Below, piece after piece: positions 41,590 through 50,466 of a DNA stretch of 52,818 nucleotides. Every line of letters begins with the position of its first letter. The first letter of the stretch is position 1. A program made the position numbers and the translations under genes. Under the pieces are notes generated by a model that saw only the letters and a program-made list of their open reading frames with translations, had not been told where the DNA came from and did not search any database. This stretch comes from M55B144 sp964550615 (lineage in GTDB: Bacteria > Bipolaricaulota > Bipolaricaulia > UBA7950 > UBA9294): the NCBI GenBank assembly GCA_964550615.1, contig CAZKAB010000009.1, positions 1 to 52,818 of the forward strand, read 5' to 3'.

Positions 41590-41735
41590 TCCGCGACGCT
41601 GGATGAAGAGAATGCGCGATCGATGTGAACACGCACATGTGAGACAAGTCGCGTGGATAGGAAGATAGCGTCGTATCGCTGCAAGGGATCGACATTCTGA
41701 AGTCATCAGTTTTTTCTCACGTTGCCACCTTGTGC

Positions 41736-41741
41736 TATGAT
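41736..41741 (+). promoter_or_regulatory. Extended -10 promoter of the LapA-like gene
   Basis: TGCTATGAT ends at 41741, an extended -10 (TGn followed by TATGAT). The -35 region is weak. The box lies 32 bases before the ATG at 41774. Confidence 0.4.
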
Positions 41742-41773
41742 GAATAGGAAAGTCCGCAAGGAGGGATTGAGCC

Positions 41774-41979
41774 ATGCGAGTGAGAAGCGTTGTGATCATT
41801 GTTCTTCTGCTTCTGTTCCTGATTGTTGTCGTTCAAAATACAGAGGTAGTTTCCATCCGGCTTCTGTTCTGGGACTTTTCGATGTCGCGCATCATTCTCC
41901 TGGCTCTGAGCCTGGTGGTGGGCGTTGTTGTCGGGTTCCTGCTCGGGCGACCGTGGCGAAAGCAATCGCAGTACGCGAT
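41774..41979 (+). CDS. LapA-domain inner-membrane protein, cut by a gap
   Basis: The visible 68 residues contain two hydrophobic segments (VVIIVLLLLFLIVVVQNTEVVSIRLLFW and IILLALSLVVGVVVGFLLGRPWRKQ), the pattern of LapA/DUF1049 proteins. The short NTE-V-x-I-x-F linker between them is typical. These small membrane proteins help lipopolysaccharide assembly in proteobacteria but also occur widely. AAGGAGGG lies before ATG 41774. The C-terminus falls in the 100-N gap at 41980. The gene is likely nearly complete; typical members have 80-120 residues. Confidence 0.75.
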
Positions 41980-42079
41980 NNNNNNNNNNNNNNNNNNNNN
42001 NNNNNNNNNNNNNNNNNNNNNNNNNNNNNNNNNNNNNNNNNNNNNNNNNNNNNNNNNNNNNNNNNNNNNNNNNNNNNNN
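41980..42079. other. Scaffold gap, 100 N
   Basis: Exactly 100 N between the LapA-like gene and the 3' end of the helicase gene. The C-terminus of the LapA-like protein is inside it. No flanking duplicate is visible. Confidence 0.95.
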
Positions 42080-42091
42080 CGCTCTTGCTCC

Positions 42092-43315
42092 CTATCGGTA
42101 GCCTCTCCTGCGGGAGCCACGTACTCCGAGTGAGCGAGGAAGGCTCGATGATCTCGAGGTGTATTGCTGGAATTGCCGCTCGGGCGCGAACCCAGTGCCG
42201 TAGTCGAAATCGGTAATCCTGCGGCGCTCCAACTTGGTTCCCAGCGTCTTCTCTATCTGTTTGACCATCATTCCGTCTCCGCGCACCGCAAGGGTGAATG
42301 CTTCGCCTGCGTGCTCGGCGCGACCGGTGCGTCCAATTCGGTGTGTGTATGCGTCGACTGTGTCAGGCATGTCGAAGTTGATCACGTGCGAAATCTTCGA
42401 CACATCTATGCCACGTGCTGCGATGTCGGTGGCCACGAGCATGTCTATGTCGCCGTTGCGGAACCCCGAGATCGCGCGCTGCCGCTGATTCTGGGTCATG
42501 TTCCCCTGAAGTGCCGCTGCATGATACCCTTGCTTCTTCATATAGGTCGCAAGGTTATGAGCACGGTGTTTGGTGCGCGTAAAGATAAGCACGCGTCCGG
42601 TCGCTGTCCGCCGCAGCATAGCAATGAGAAGCTCCTTGCGGCGATCATCGGGCACCGGATAGAGGGCATGCGAGACCGTCTCTGCGGGAGCGATTGCGCC
42701 AATCTGTACTGATTCCGGATCAGTGAGTATCCTGTCGGCGAGGGCACGAATATCCTTGGGCATGGTCGCCGAGAAGAACAGTGTCTGCCGTTTCTTCGGG
42801 ACCAGTCGAATTATCCGACGGATGTCGGGGAGGAACCCCATGTCGCACATGCGGTCGGCCTCGTCGAGAACCAATACTTCCACGTGTGATAGATCGATTG
42901 CGCCAGCGTTGGCATGATCGAGTAGGCGGCCCGGACAGGCAACTACGATCTCCACACCTCGGCGCAGGGCTGCAAGTTGGGGGCCTTTGCTCACGCCACC
43001 GTAGACGGTAACGCTGCGAATCTTCGTGCTATTACCCAGCCTGACAATGTCCTGGTTGATCTGCTCGGCCAGTTCACGGGTGGGGGCGACAATCAAGGCC
43101 CGTACTACGCCGCGCGGCCCTTGACTCAATCGTTGGAGGATCGGCAACACGAACGCCGCCGTCTTCCCCGTCCCGGTCTGAGCAAGGCCGAGAACGTCAC
43201 GCCCCTGCAGAATGAACGGGATGGCCTTTTCCTGAATTGGTGTGGGAATGGTATAACCAACGGACTCTACTCCGGCAGCTATGCGCCGGTCAAACGAAAA
43301 CTGTTCAAAACTCAA
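42092..43315 (-). CDS. DEAD-box RNA helicase (RhlE-like)
   Basis: The protein has 407 residues from TTG 43315 and all DEAD motifs: Q motif YTIPTPIQEKAIP, I AQTGTGKTAAF, Ia APTRELAEQI, II VLDEADRM, III FFSATMP, IV RVLIFTRTKH, V VATDIAARGID and VI THRIGRTGRA. The C-terminal tail is Arg/Ser-rich, as in RhlE or CsdA proteins. It unwinds RNA in ribosome assembly or mRNA decay. The TTG start fits AAGGAG 6 bases upstream and gives the usual SFEQF N-terminus. Upstream hairpin and palindrome are listed separately. Confidence 0.93.
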   Translation of the reverse strand: MSFEQFSFDRRIAAGVESVGYTIPTPIQEKAIPFILQGRDVLGLAQTGTGKTAAFVLPILQRLSQGPRGVVRALIVAPTRELAEQINQDIVRLGNSTKIRSVTVYGGVSKGPQLAALRRGVEIVVACPGRLLDHANAGAIDLSHVEVLVLDEADRMCDMGFLPDIRRIIRLVPKKRQTLFFSATMPKDIRALADRILTDPESVQIGAIAPAETVSHALYPVPDDRRKELLIAMLRRTATGRVLIFTRTKHRAHNLATYMKKQGYHAAALQGNMTQNQRQRAISGFRNGDIDMLVATDIAARGIDVSKISHVINFDMPDTVDAYTHRIGRTGRAEHAGEAFTLAVRGDGMMVKQIEKTLGTKLERRRITDFDYGTGFAPERQFQQYTSRSSSLPRSLGVRGSRRRGYR

Positions 43316-43321
43316 ATTATG

Positions 43322-43344
43322 CTCCTTGGCTCCGTTGAGCCAAG
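43322..43344 (-). promoter_or_regulatory. Hairpin overlapping the helicase ribosome binding site
   Basis: In mRNA sense the perfect 8-bp stem CTTGGCTC/GAGCCAAG (43344-43337 and 43332-43325) with loop AACG ends inside the Shine-Dalgarno AAGGAG (43327-43322). Half of the Shine-Dalgarno is therefore paired when the stem forms, which could limit start at the TTG 43315. This is a candidate thermosensor or autoregulatory element. Confidence 0.6.
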
Positions 43345-43406
43345 TCGCACCCTCAGCTCTGGTCGATTGCAATCTACCTATTGGTTGTATGCGAATGAAT
43401 TGCGTA

Positions 43407-43426
43407 CGAAACTAGTTTCGATTATA
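43407..43426 (-). promoter_or_regulatory. Helicase promoter -10 with an adjacent palindrome
   Basis: TATAAT on the reverse strand (43421-43426) is followed by the perfect 14-base palindrome CGAAACTAGTTTCG (43407-43420), which covers the predicted start site near 43414. The -35 is weak. The palindrome may be an operator or a 5'-terminal hairpin. The leader to the TTG would be about 100 bases. Confidence 0.5.
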
Positions 43427-43688
43427 CACGGTCAGCCACCAGTATGCCATGTGGCAGTTGTTGTTCCGCATAGACGAAGCTGAAGCCTGGCACAACTTTC
43501 TCAGGACTTGCATCGGCCACATTACGGGGCGAATGGAATGGTTCTCGCAAGAGTGATCCTGCTCTCATACACGGATGGACCGGAACAATCACCAAGTGGC
43601 GATCACCGTCTCAAACTTGTTCGTCTTATTGCGGCGAAGCAGTCCCCGCCCAATCTTCTCTATCGTTGATCCAAACACGAAGGCGCGG

Positions 43689-44330
43689 TCAGTGCATTGC
43701 TTCGATCGTGATCTCTATGTAAGACGTCTCACTGCATTGCTGGATGGCGGTGTTCTTGACTGCGTACGACGGTCCAACGTCCGGAACTGCATTAGTTGCG
43801 CTTCTAACGTTCTTGTAGTCGAGGAAGCTAACGGAAGAGCATACTCCCGTTCCGGAAAGACGATACACAGAGATATTCGAAGGTTGGTCCTTTTCTGGAG
43901 GGATTAGAGGAATGTTTGTCGCGAGGATGCTATCAGTGCGCTCCCACTCTCGTTCAACGCCGGAATTCTTGACCCGCGTCGCACTCGCCGAAAGGATCAT
44001 ATCCTTTGCTTCATTCAGCACTATATCGATACTACTGTGCATGCCAACCACAAGCACATCACCTGCAAGCCTAACGTCCGTTGGAAGCACCGACACACCG
44101 GAACTTATGATGGCGCTGATAGGCTCTAGCTCTTCGTATGATTCCGGGACGTCTTCAGGATTGTTCGGATCGTACGCCGGAGTGACTACCACGACCGAGC
44201 TTAGGTTGTATGACACGTCAACTAAGTAGTCCTCTCCGACCGAACCGCCGGTTCCGTCATCAACGCCAGGCACGCAGCCGCCTAGAAATGCTAAGCAACA
44301 ACAGATGAGACCGATCGCAATCCTTTTCAT
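43689..44330 (-). CDS. Hypothetical lipoprotein
   Basis: The 213-residue protein has a short lipoprotein signal peptide (KRIAIGLICCCLAFLGGC, lipobox FLGGC). A low-complexity Gly/Asp linker and then a beta-rich domain of about 180 residues follow, with no recognisable family. Two Cys (GVCSS and QQCSE) could form a disulfide in the last third. ATG 44330 is chosen because AGGAGG lies 5 bases upstream; the GTG at 44336 is possible. It is transcribed alone toward the helicase leader. Its function is unknown. Confidence 0.7.
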   Translation of the reverse strand: MKRIAIGLICCCLAFLGGCVPGVDDGTGGSVGEDYLVDVSYNLSSVVVVTPAYDPNNPEDVPESYEELEPISAIISSGVSVLPTDVRLAGDVLVVGMHSSIDIVLNEAKDMILSASATRVKNSGVEREWERTDSILATNIPLIPPEKDQPSNISVYRLSGTGVCSSVSFLDYKNVRSATNAVPDVGPSYAVKNTAIQQCSETSYIEITIEAMH

Positions 44331-44763
44331 TTGCACCTCCTAGACTTTGGCCTTCCTTGAACGTGAGGCAACGCGATCCTCTTTCAAGGTCCAGTCTTCT
44401 CCGATTCAAGTCGACAATAGCTACCCACTTCCGCCGGGATTAGTGCGGCAGTAGAACGGACTGCGTATGACACCGGGAAGTATCCGGCCGCATTCAATGA
44501 ACGCCTCCTTTCTCCTCATACTTGTGAGAAACATCGATTCTCCGGTCATGTGTACTACTGATACATTAGGAGATGCAAACGCATTCGAAAGAGTGAACGC
44601 TATACGTGCAATCCTATGTGTGGCCAAATCGGCCGGCAGGGAGCTAAGCGGCGCTTGTGTACGGAGGTTCTACAATGATGTAGTATTGATCAGCAAGTTG
44701 GGGAACTGAAGAGTCCTGCTTCTCGTGCTGGTGGTCTCGAAGCGTGATTCGCGGGGAGGGGTA
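44331..44763. other. Intergenic region, no gene seen
   Basis: About 430 bases between two divergent genes. The ORFs present have no domain, and no convincing promoter pair or RNA structure was found. Confidence 0.5.
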
Positions 44764-45921
44764 ATGCTGGACAAGACACGAGAGAGTGCGAAGACCGTCG
44801 TGCTTCACTGCGATTCCTACGACCTTGAAGAAGTGCACGAGACGATCGGGCGCGGATTGAGTCTACTCGGAGGCGCGGCGGCGTTTGTTGCTCCGGGCGA
44901 GCGGATCCTTCTGAAGCCAAACTTACTTACGGGACAAGCCCCCGAACGAGCGGTGACCACGCATCCGAGCGTGTTTCGCTCAGTGGCGGAGCATCTGCGT
45001 GCCGCCGGCGCCGATTTGGTCTACGGAGACTCGCCCGGTTTCGGTCGCCCCGCTCCCGCCGCCCGCAAGAGCGGTTTGGTGGATGTGGCTGACGAACTTG
45101 GAATTCCTCTTGCGGATCTGGTTAACGGAACAACGGTTGCATTTCCAGACGGCGGGCTGATTAAGCAGTTCACCATCGCAGACGGCGTATTGTCGGCCGA
45201 CGGCATTGTCTCGCTTCCCAAGATGAAGACACACGGGATGACGCGGATTACGGGCGCGATCAAGAACCAGTTTGGCTGCATTCCGGGAGTGCTCAAGGCC
45301 GAGTTTCACGCGCGTCTCCCGAATGTAGATCTCTTCTCACAGATGCTCGTCGACCTCAATCGTCTGCTGCACCCGCGGTTGTTTGTGATGGATGGCATCG
45401 TGGCGATGGAGGGGAACGGGCCACAGAACGGCAAGCCGCGAGCGATGAACCTGATCCTCATCTCCACCGATCCGGTGGCGATCGACACGACCGTATGCAG
45501 ACTTGTCAATCTCGATCCATCGCTTGTTCCGACCATCATGTACGGCGAATCTATGGGGCTTGGGAGTGCAAGTGAAATCGAATTGGCTGGCGATCCTATC
45601 GAACCTCTCATTGCCGCCGACTTCGATGTTAACCGTCAGCGCCGGCCTACCACCGATCGACCCGACCGCGTTAGCCGCATCGCGCGTCGACTGGTGGTGC
45701 CGAGGCCGGTTGTTCGAGACAATCTCTGCACGCGTTGTGGCACGTGTGTCTCCATTTGCCCGGTGACACCGAAGGCGATCGCGTTTGCGGGTGATGATCG
45801 CACAAGAGCACCGGCGCACGACTACGCTCGTTGCATCCGCTGCTATTGCTGTCAGGAGATGTGCCCGGAGGGAGCGATCGACATCGTCGTGCCACCGATC
45901 GGACGGCTGATCCACCGCTAG
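44764..45921 (+). CDS. DUF362 domain protein with C-terminal 2x[4Fe-4S] ferredoxin domain
   Basis: The 385-residue protein has an N-terminal DUF362 domain: ILLKPNLLTGQAPE, THPSVFRSVAEHL, GIVSLPKMKTHGM and MDGIVAMEGNGPQNG. A ferredoxin domain with CTRCGTCVSICPV and CIRCYCCQEMCPEGAI follows at about residues 331-370. The second motif keeps all four Cys of CxxCxxCxxxC. The family is common in anaerobes, with unknown function, often suggested to carry electrons or act on radical or cofactor chemistry. ATG 44764 is preceded by GGGGAGGGG. The neighbours are a lipoprotein and a convergent transporter, so context gives no pathway. Confidence 0.88.
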   Translation: MLDKTRESAKTVVLHCDSYDLEEVHETIGRGLSLLGGAAAFVAPGERILLKPNLLTGQAPERAVTTHPSVFRSVAEHLRAAGADLVYGDSPGFGRPAPAARKSGLVDVADELGIPLADLVNGTTVAFPDGGLIKQFTIADGVLSADGIVSLPKMKTHGMTRITGAIKNQFGCIPGVLKAEFHARLPNVDLFSQMLVDLNRLLHPRLFVMDGIVAMEGNGPQNGKPRAMNLILISTDPVAIDTTVCRLVNLDPSLVPTIMYGESMGLGSASEIELAGDPIEPLIAADFDVNRQRRPTTDRPDRVSRIARRLVVPRPVVRDNLCTRCGTCVSICPVTPKAIAFAGDDRTRAPAHDYARCIRCYCCQEMCPEGAIDIVVPPIGRLIHR

Positions 45922-45946
45922 AGGCGGAAACTTGCAGATCGCGGGT

Positions 45947-46843
45947 CTATGCCAGCAGCCAGAGAAGCAGACTGGTAACGCCGACTCCGCCGATTGTGGT
46001 TAGGAGAACGACCGATGCGCTAAGCTCGGAGCGGCGTTTGTACTGAAGCGACAGGATGAGAGCATTTACCGCCGTTGGCGTGCTTGCTTCTATTATCATC
46101 ACGGCTCGCAACAGCCCGTGGAAACCAAGGGCAGCGGTTACTCCCCAAGCGAGGAGGGGCGGAATGACGAGCTTGGCGAGCGAAATCGGAACGGCTTGCC
46201 GGAGCAGGCTTCCAACGCGCGCGGTGGCAAGCGACATCCCGAGCAGTATTAGCTGAACGGGGATCGCCGCGTCTGCCAGTAGTGCCACCGGACGGCCAAT
46301 GGCAGCGGGGAGGTCAAACGACGTCAGCCGGATAACGGCGGCCAAAATCACAGCGTACAACCACGGTACAGAGATGATCCTTCTCAACAAAGACCGAATC
46401 GACATCCCTTTTCGCCAACTGGCGATGCCGACGCCAAACAGGATTTGGTATGTCAAGTGCACGACCATGTACACCACACCGATTGTGAACCCGGCTTCCC
46501 CGAAAGCAAACAGGAGCACCGGCAAACCGTAGTTGCCGCAGTTGTTAAGTGAAAATGACAGGATCGCCGCAGTCCTTGTATCTGCATCCCAATCGGTCCA
46601 TCGCACGCCGATGGCGGCGAGTAGCAAGAGCGTACTGTGGACGATAACGACGAACAGCGCCACGTTGGCGAGCGTCGTCGCGGAAATTGCCGGATTGAGC
46701 ATCGAATTGAAGATCAGGGCCGGGCTGAGAACGTAGAAAGTCAGCTTGGTCAGCGACGCCACGTCGAAGCGCGTAAGCCTCGCGAACATGAATCCGGCAC
46801 CGGCAACAATAATTACGGGTACAATGACGTTGATCAGAACCAT
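45947..46843 (-). CDS. AEC-family (auxin efflux carrier-like) transporter
   Basis: The 298-residue membrane protein has about ten hydrophobic segments in two repeats (for example VIVPVIIVAGAGFMFARLT, VALFVVIVHSTLLLLAAIGV and LLAWGVTAALGFHGLLRAVMI). Family marks are FSLNNCGNYGLPVLLFAFGEAG and EASTPTAVNALILSLQY. AEC proteins move organic anions such as malate; the substrate is unknown. The ATG at 46843 has no clear ribosome binding site. It converges on the DUF362 gene with 25 bases between stops and stands alone. Confidence 0.87.
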   Translation of the reverse strand: MVLINVIVPVIIVAGAGFMFARLTRFDVASLTKLTFYVLSPALIFNSMLNPAISATTLANVALFVVIVHSTLLLLAAIGVRWTDWDADTRTAAILSFSLNNCGNYGLPVLLFAFGEAGFTIGVVYMVVHLTYQILFGVGIASWRKGMSIRSLLRRIISVPWLYAVILAAVIRLTSFDLPAAIGRPVALLADAAIPVQLILLGMSLATARVGSLLRQAVPISLAKLVIPPLLAWGVTAALGFHGLLRAVMIIEASTPTAVNALILSLQYKRRSELSASVVLLTTIGGVGVTSLLLWLLA

Positions 46844-47032
46844 GGCGGAAGGCTACTTTACTGATTGCCGGAAAGCAACGTCCCGGGCTGTATGGAGAGG
46901 CCGGCCTGGAAAGCGGCGCACTGTAATTGCGCGGTTTGTTGCGTTGCGTATCTTGTCCCATATAGTGGCCTATCTGCCTTTTGTAGAAGTGCTCAGCAGA
47001 CAGATCAAGCTTATCAGGAGGTGACTACCACA

Positions 47033-47410
47033 ATGACGGAGCCAAGGATGTTGGCTGTGTGTGGACTTGATTGCGGCTCTTGCTCCATCCGCAGATTGCC
47101 ATTCGACGAGTCAGCTGCTGAGGAAGCAATTAACTGGTATAGGGAGCAAGGTTGGCTGACAAAGGGTGAAGGCGCCGGCGAGGCAATGGCTCGCTTGATG
47201 TACTGCAAGGGTTGCCGAAGCGATCGTTCTGTTCATTGGTCGCCCGACTGCTGGATTCTTCACTGCTGTGTGGAAGAAAGACATCTCGAGTATTGCTCTG
47301 AGTGTGAAGCATTTCCATGCAGGCGTCTTGTAGACTGGTCAAAGACGGACAAGTCATACGAAGCCGCTCTTAAGCGCCTTCGGGCGATGCGCCAACGTCG
47401 CATGTCGTAG
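47033..47410 (+). CDS. DUF3795-like Cys-rich small protein
   Basis: The 125-residue protein has the DUF3795 pattern: AVCGLDCGSCSIRR near the N-terminus, YCKGCRSDRSVHWSPDCWILHCCVEERHLEYC in the middle and ECEAFPCRRLVDW near the end. It has about eleven Cys, probably binding zinc or an iron-sulfur cluster. Function is unknown. ATG 47033 has AGGAGG 11 bases upstream; the longer frame to 46865 has no start site. It stands alone and converges on the GNAT gene. Confidence 0.82.
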   Translation: MTEPRMLAVCGLDCGSCSIRRLPFDESAAEEAINWYREQGWLTKGEGAGEAMARLMYCKGCRSDRSVHWSPDCWILHCCVEERHLEYCSECEAFPCRRLVDWSKTDKSYEAALKRLRAMRQRRMS

Positions 47411-47557
47411 AGATCGTGGAAATACCCATCCAAAGCGATGCTATGATGGAACATCTTCTGCGCATGGAAGGCGTTATTGTGGCGTGGTTCTGGGAGCCGA
47501 TGATCTCGCTGATGGACAACAAGGTACGGCCTCTCGCAACCATCGCGAGCTTCGTCG

Positions 47558-48145
47558 TCACGCTCTGCGCAATCTGCGATTCCTTTCTCGCCATTCCTCG
47601 GCCAGGATTGCGTAGAGGTATTCATCAACCCAGACGTCGTCGTGGAAGCAGTTCTTGATGAAGTGCGCTTCACGGCGCATCCCAAGCCGCTCCATCAGCC
47701 GCCATGATTTCCTGTTGTTCGGAGAGGTCTTTGCGTAAACACGGTGGAATTCTCCGACGGAGAAGAGATAGTCAATGAGTGCGCTGACTGCTTCGGTAGC
47801 GTATCCGTTCCCCTCGAAAGCCTTTCCAAGCGTCCAACCGATCATGCCCTGCCGCTGTTCGCTGATCTTTTGCGTGTTGAAGCCAACATTCCCTACAACG
47901 CGCTCACGTGCTTTAACCTCGATGACGAGCGAAAGCCACGCTGTCGCTTCGTCGAGTGTCAGTGTCATCATCGGCGTCCACCATTTAAGGACGCTATCTG
48001 CGTTAGGTTCCCAGCCGATGTTCCTGCGGCGGGCGGCATCGTCTTCGTCGTGTCTTGAATACTCGATGACGTCGGCGACATCACGTTCTTCAAATCGGCG
48101 AACGATCACTCGCGGGGTCTCGATGTAGATTGATTGCACAGTCAT
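47558..48145 (-). CDS. GNAT acetyltransferase (RimJ/RimL-like)
   Basis: The 195-residue protein has the RimJ/RimL pattern: IETPRVIVRRFEERD at the start, VVGNVGFN, GWTLGKAFEGNGYATEAV (acetyl-CoA loop), VYAKTSPNNRKSWRLMERLGM and a C-terminal VWVDEYLYAIL. It acetylates an N-terminal or other amine. ATG 48145 lies only six bases after the sequence TACAAT, which has TGC before it (extended -10), so the mRNA may be leaderless. No Shine-Dalgarno is present to support any other start. Confidence 0.85.
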   Translation of the reverse strand: MTVQSIYIETPRVIVRRFEERDVADVIEYSRHDEDDAARRRNIGWEPNADSVLKWWTPMMTLTLDEATAWLSLVIEVKARERVVGNVGFNTQKISEQRQGMIGWTLGKAFEGNGYATEAVSALIDYLFSVGEFHRVYAKTSPNNRKSWRLMERLGMRREAHFIKNCFHDDVWVDEYLYAILAEEWRERNRRLRRA

Positions 48146-48307
48146 AGAGTCATTGTAGCAAATGAGAACGGATCGCGAGGCAATTGACCTCAACTAGAAC
48201 GCTTGAGAAGTTATGATGGACATGGCGGGATGGTGGCAGAGTTCACTTGACTATCGGGTCGGTTGCTGGTTGCGGTCCATCGGCCTAGCAGCGCGCTACT
48301 CCCGGTG

Positions 48308-50071
48308 TCAGTTGTCTTCGATGGATGACCGGAGCTCGCTTTGCAGCTGAACCTGGTTGAGATACTTGTACAAGCCGTCCTTTGCCATAAGCTCGCAGTG
48401 CGTTCCCTGTTCGACGATCCGGCCATCCTGCAATGTAACGATCTGATCGGCGTTGCGGATCGTTGACAGGCGATGGGCAATCACCACGGTTGTCCGTCCG
48501 GCCATCAATCGCTCCAGCGCTTGCTGGATCAGTACTTCTGTCTCGGTATCAACCGAGGAGGTTGCTTCATCAAGAATCAGGATCGGCGCGTCTTTAAGGA
48601 CTGCGCGTGCGACGGCGAGGCGCTGCCGTTGACCGCCTGAGAGCTTGACGCCTCTCTCCCCGATTAGGGTGTCGTATCGTTCCGGGAGCTGCTCGATGAA
48701 CTCGTGGGCATTCGCGATTTGCGCCGCCTTCATCATATCCCGATCCGTCGCTCCAGGGTGTCCGAAGAGGATATTCTCACCGACCGTGCCGTGGAAGAGG
48801 AACACCTCTTGGAGGACGATGCTGATCTGGCGACGCAGGCTGGCGAGCGTTAGGTCGCGGATATCGCGGCCGTCCAGTGTGATCGCTCCCTCGGTGACGT
48901 CGTAGAATCTGGGGATCAACATTGAGAGCGTGGTCTTGCCAACTCCCGTTGGTCCAACGAGCGCGACGACCGAACCCGGGGCGATGTCCAGGTCGATGTT
49001 TTGAAGTACTGTGTCGCCCGCACTGTAGCGGAAACTTACGTTGCTGAATTTGATGGCGCCTTCAGCCCGTCTCGGCCCATCAACCGCATTGGGTCGCTCG
49101 GCCACGTCCGGCTCCTGTTCGAGCAATTCAGCGATGCGGTCGGCGCCGGCTAGCGCCTGCTGGATATTCTCCCACACGCCGCTGAGCGCGCGTACCGGCT
49201 GGTAGAGAAGCTCGAGATACAGGAAGAAGGCAACCAAGTCAGCGACGCCCAATGTCCCGCCCAACATCAGCTTGCCGCCGAAGTAGATGAGGATTATCGT
49301 CCCCAGCGCTGCCGTGAATTCGACGGACGGGTGAAAGACGGCCATCAACCGCAACGCTCGCAGTAGCGAGTCGCGATAGCGCACGATTCGGTTCCGGATG
49401 CGATCCGCCTCGCTGTCCTCACGAGTGAAGGCTTGGATCTCGCGGATCCCGGAGATGTTGTCGTTCAGGGCTGCGTTGAGTTCTCCCAGTTCAACTTGGC
49501 GCTGACGAAAGGCGGGGCGCACGTAGCGCGCGAATCCCCGCATGGCGAGGATGATCAACGGAATCGGGAGCATGGAGAGAAGCGCGAGCCGCCAGCTCAT
49601 GCTCGCGAGCACCGCCATGACCCCGACAAGCATGAATACATTGACGAGAACATCCGGGATAGCATGAGCGACCAGTTGTTCGAGAAGATCCGAATCGTTG
49701 ACCATGCGGGACATGAGCTGACCGGTCTGTTTATCCTCGTAGAATCGAAGCGACAGACGTTGCAGATGCTGGTAGATTTCGCTTCTGACATCGGCCACGA
49801 CGTGCCAACCGGCAACGTGCGCCGCGTAGCTTCGAACGAACTGCATTACGGCGCGAACAACGTACACTGCCAAGGCAATGAGCGCGAGGCGAGCGATCAG
49901 TGACAGGGTCTGCGGCCCCGCCGAAGGATCGGTGACGGCTGCGATCATCGTCCGGACAAGCCACGGGGCGATCAGCTGAACGCCGACCAAAACCAACATG
50001 CTTGCAATCGTCAGGATCAGCGGCAGCCTGTATCGCCTTACATGATGGAACACCGAGCGCAGGGATCGCAT
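48308..50071 (-). CDS. MsbA-like ABC exporter (fused membrane and ATPase domains)
   Basis: The 587-residue half-transporter has six hydrophobic helices in the N-terminal 320 residues, with FYEDKQTGQLMSRMVNDSD and FTREDSEADRIRNRIVRY in the loops. A nucleotide-binding domain follows: Walker A VGPTGVGKTTLS, signature VKLSGGQRQRLAV, Walker B ILILDEATSSVD and the H-loop VIAHRLST. It exports lipid, lipopeptide or drug-like molecules as a homodimer or with an unseen partner. ATG 50071 is chosen because GGAGG lies 7 bases upstream; ATG 50077 abuts that site. Confidence 0.92.
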   Translation of the reverse strand: MRSLRSVFHHVRRYRLPLILTIASMLVLVGVQLIAPWLVRTMIAAVTDPSAGPQTLSLIARLALIALAVYVVRAVMQFVRSYAAHVAGWHVVADVRSEIYQHLQRLSLRFYEDKQTGQLMSRMVNDSDLLEQLVAHAIPDVLVNVFMLVGVMAVLASMSWRLALLSMLPIPLIILAMRGFARYVRPAFRQRQVELGELNAALNDNISGIREIQAFTREDSEADRIRNRIVRYRDSLLRALRLMAVFHPSVEFTAALGTIILIYFGGKLMLGGTLGVADLVAFFLYLELLYQPVRALSGVWENIQQALAGADRIAELLEQEPDVAERPNAVDGPRRAEGAIKFSNVSFRYSAGDTVLQNIDLDIAPGSVVALVGPTGVGKTTLSMLIPRFYDVTEGAITLDGRDIRDLTLASLRRQISIVLQEVFLFHGTVGENILFGHPGATDRDMMKAAQIANAHEFIEQLPERYDTLIGERGVKLSGGQRQRLAVARAVLKDAPILILDEATSSVDTETEVLIQQALERLMAGRTTVVIAHRLSTIRNADQIVTLQDGRIVEQGTHCELMAKDGLYKYLNQVQLQSELRSSIEDN

Positions 50072-50466
50072 CCTCATTCCTCCATTCTCTCTAGCCGCCC
50101 GCGACTTCGAGCAGTCAAGGAAGAAAGCTCGGCACGGCTCATCAGATACAGGTAGAGTGTACGCAAGAAGCGGTGTGTTCTGTAGGAGTGCGAGCTTTTC
50201 TACCTTTGGCTCGGTGCGGCGAGTGATTTGTCCGCCGCATCAGCCACGCGCTGACAATCTCTAGCGGAATGAATGACTCTACTGAACAATCCCGTGACTC
50301 ATACACCGTGTTGCCACATGCTTAGCATCCCAATCCACAGGGGCAAAGCCTGCATGCGGGCCTCGCAGTATCCTCGGCTCCATGCCATGCAAGGTAGCTC
50401 ATTGGCGACAGCCCCTCGGGAATTGATCGGACGTGCTGGCATGGCGGTTGCGGAATGCACAGTTGA
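50072..50466. other. Intergenic region, no gene seen
   Basis: About 390 bases between the exporter start and the racemase stop. It holds several short reading frames without domains. The exporter promoter must be here, but no clear -35/-10 pair was picked. Confidence 0.5.

Larger units (their letters stand above)
43316..43688. other. Helicase leader and promoter region
   Basis: About 370 bases upstream of the helicase. It contains the leader hairpin, the -10 box and palindrome listed above. The rest up to 43688 shows no supported gene. Confidence 0.5.
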
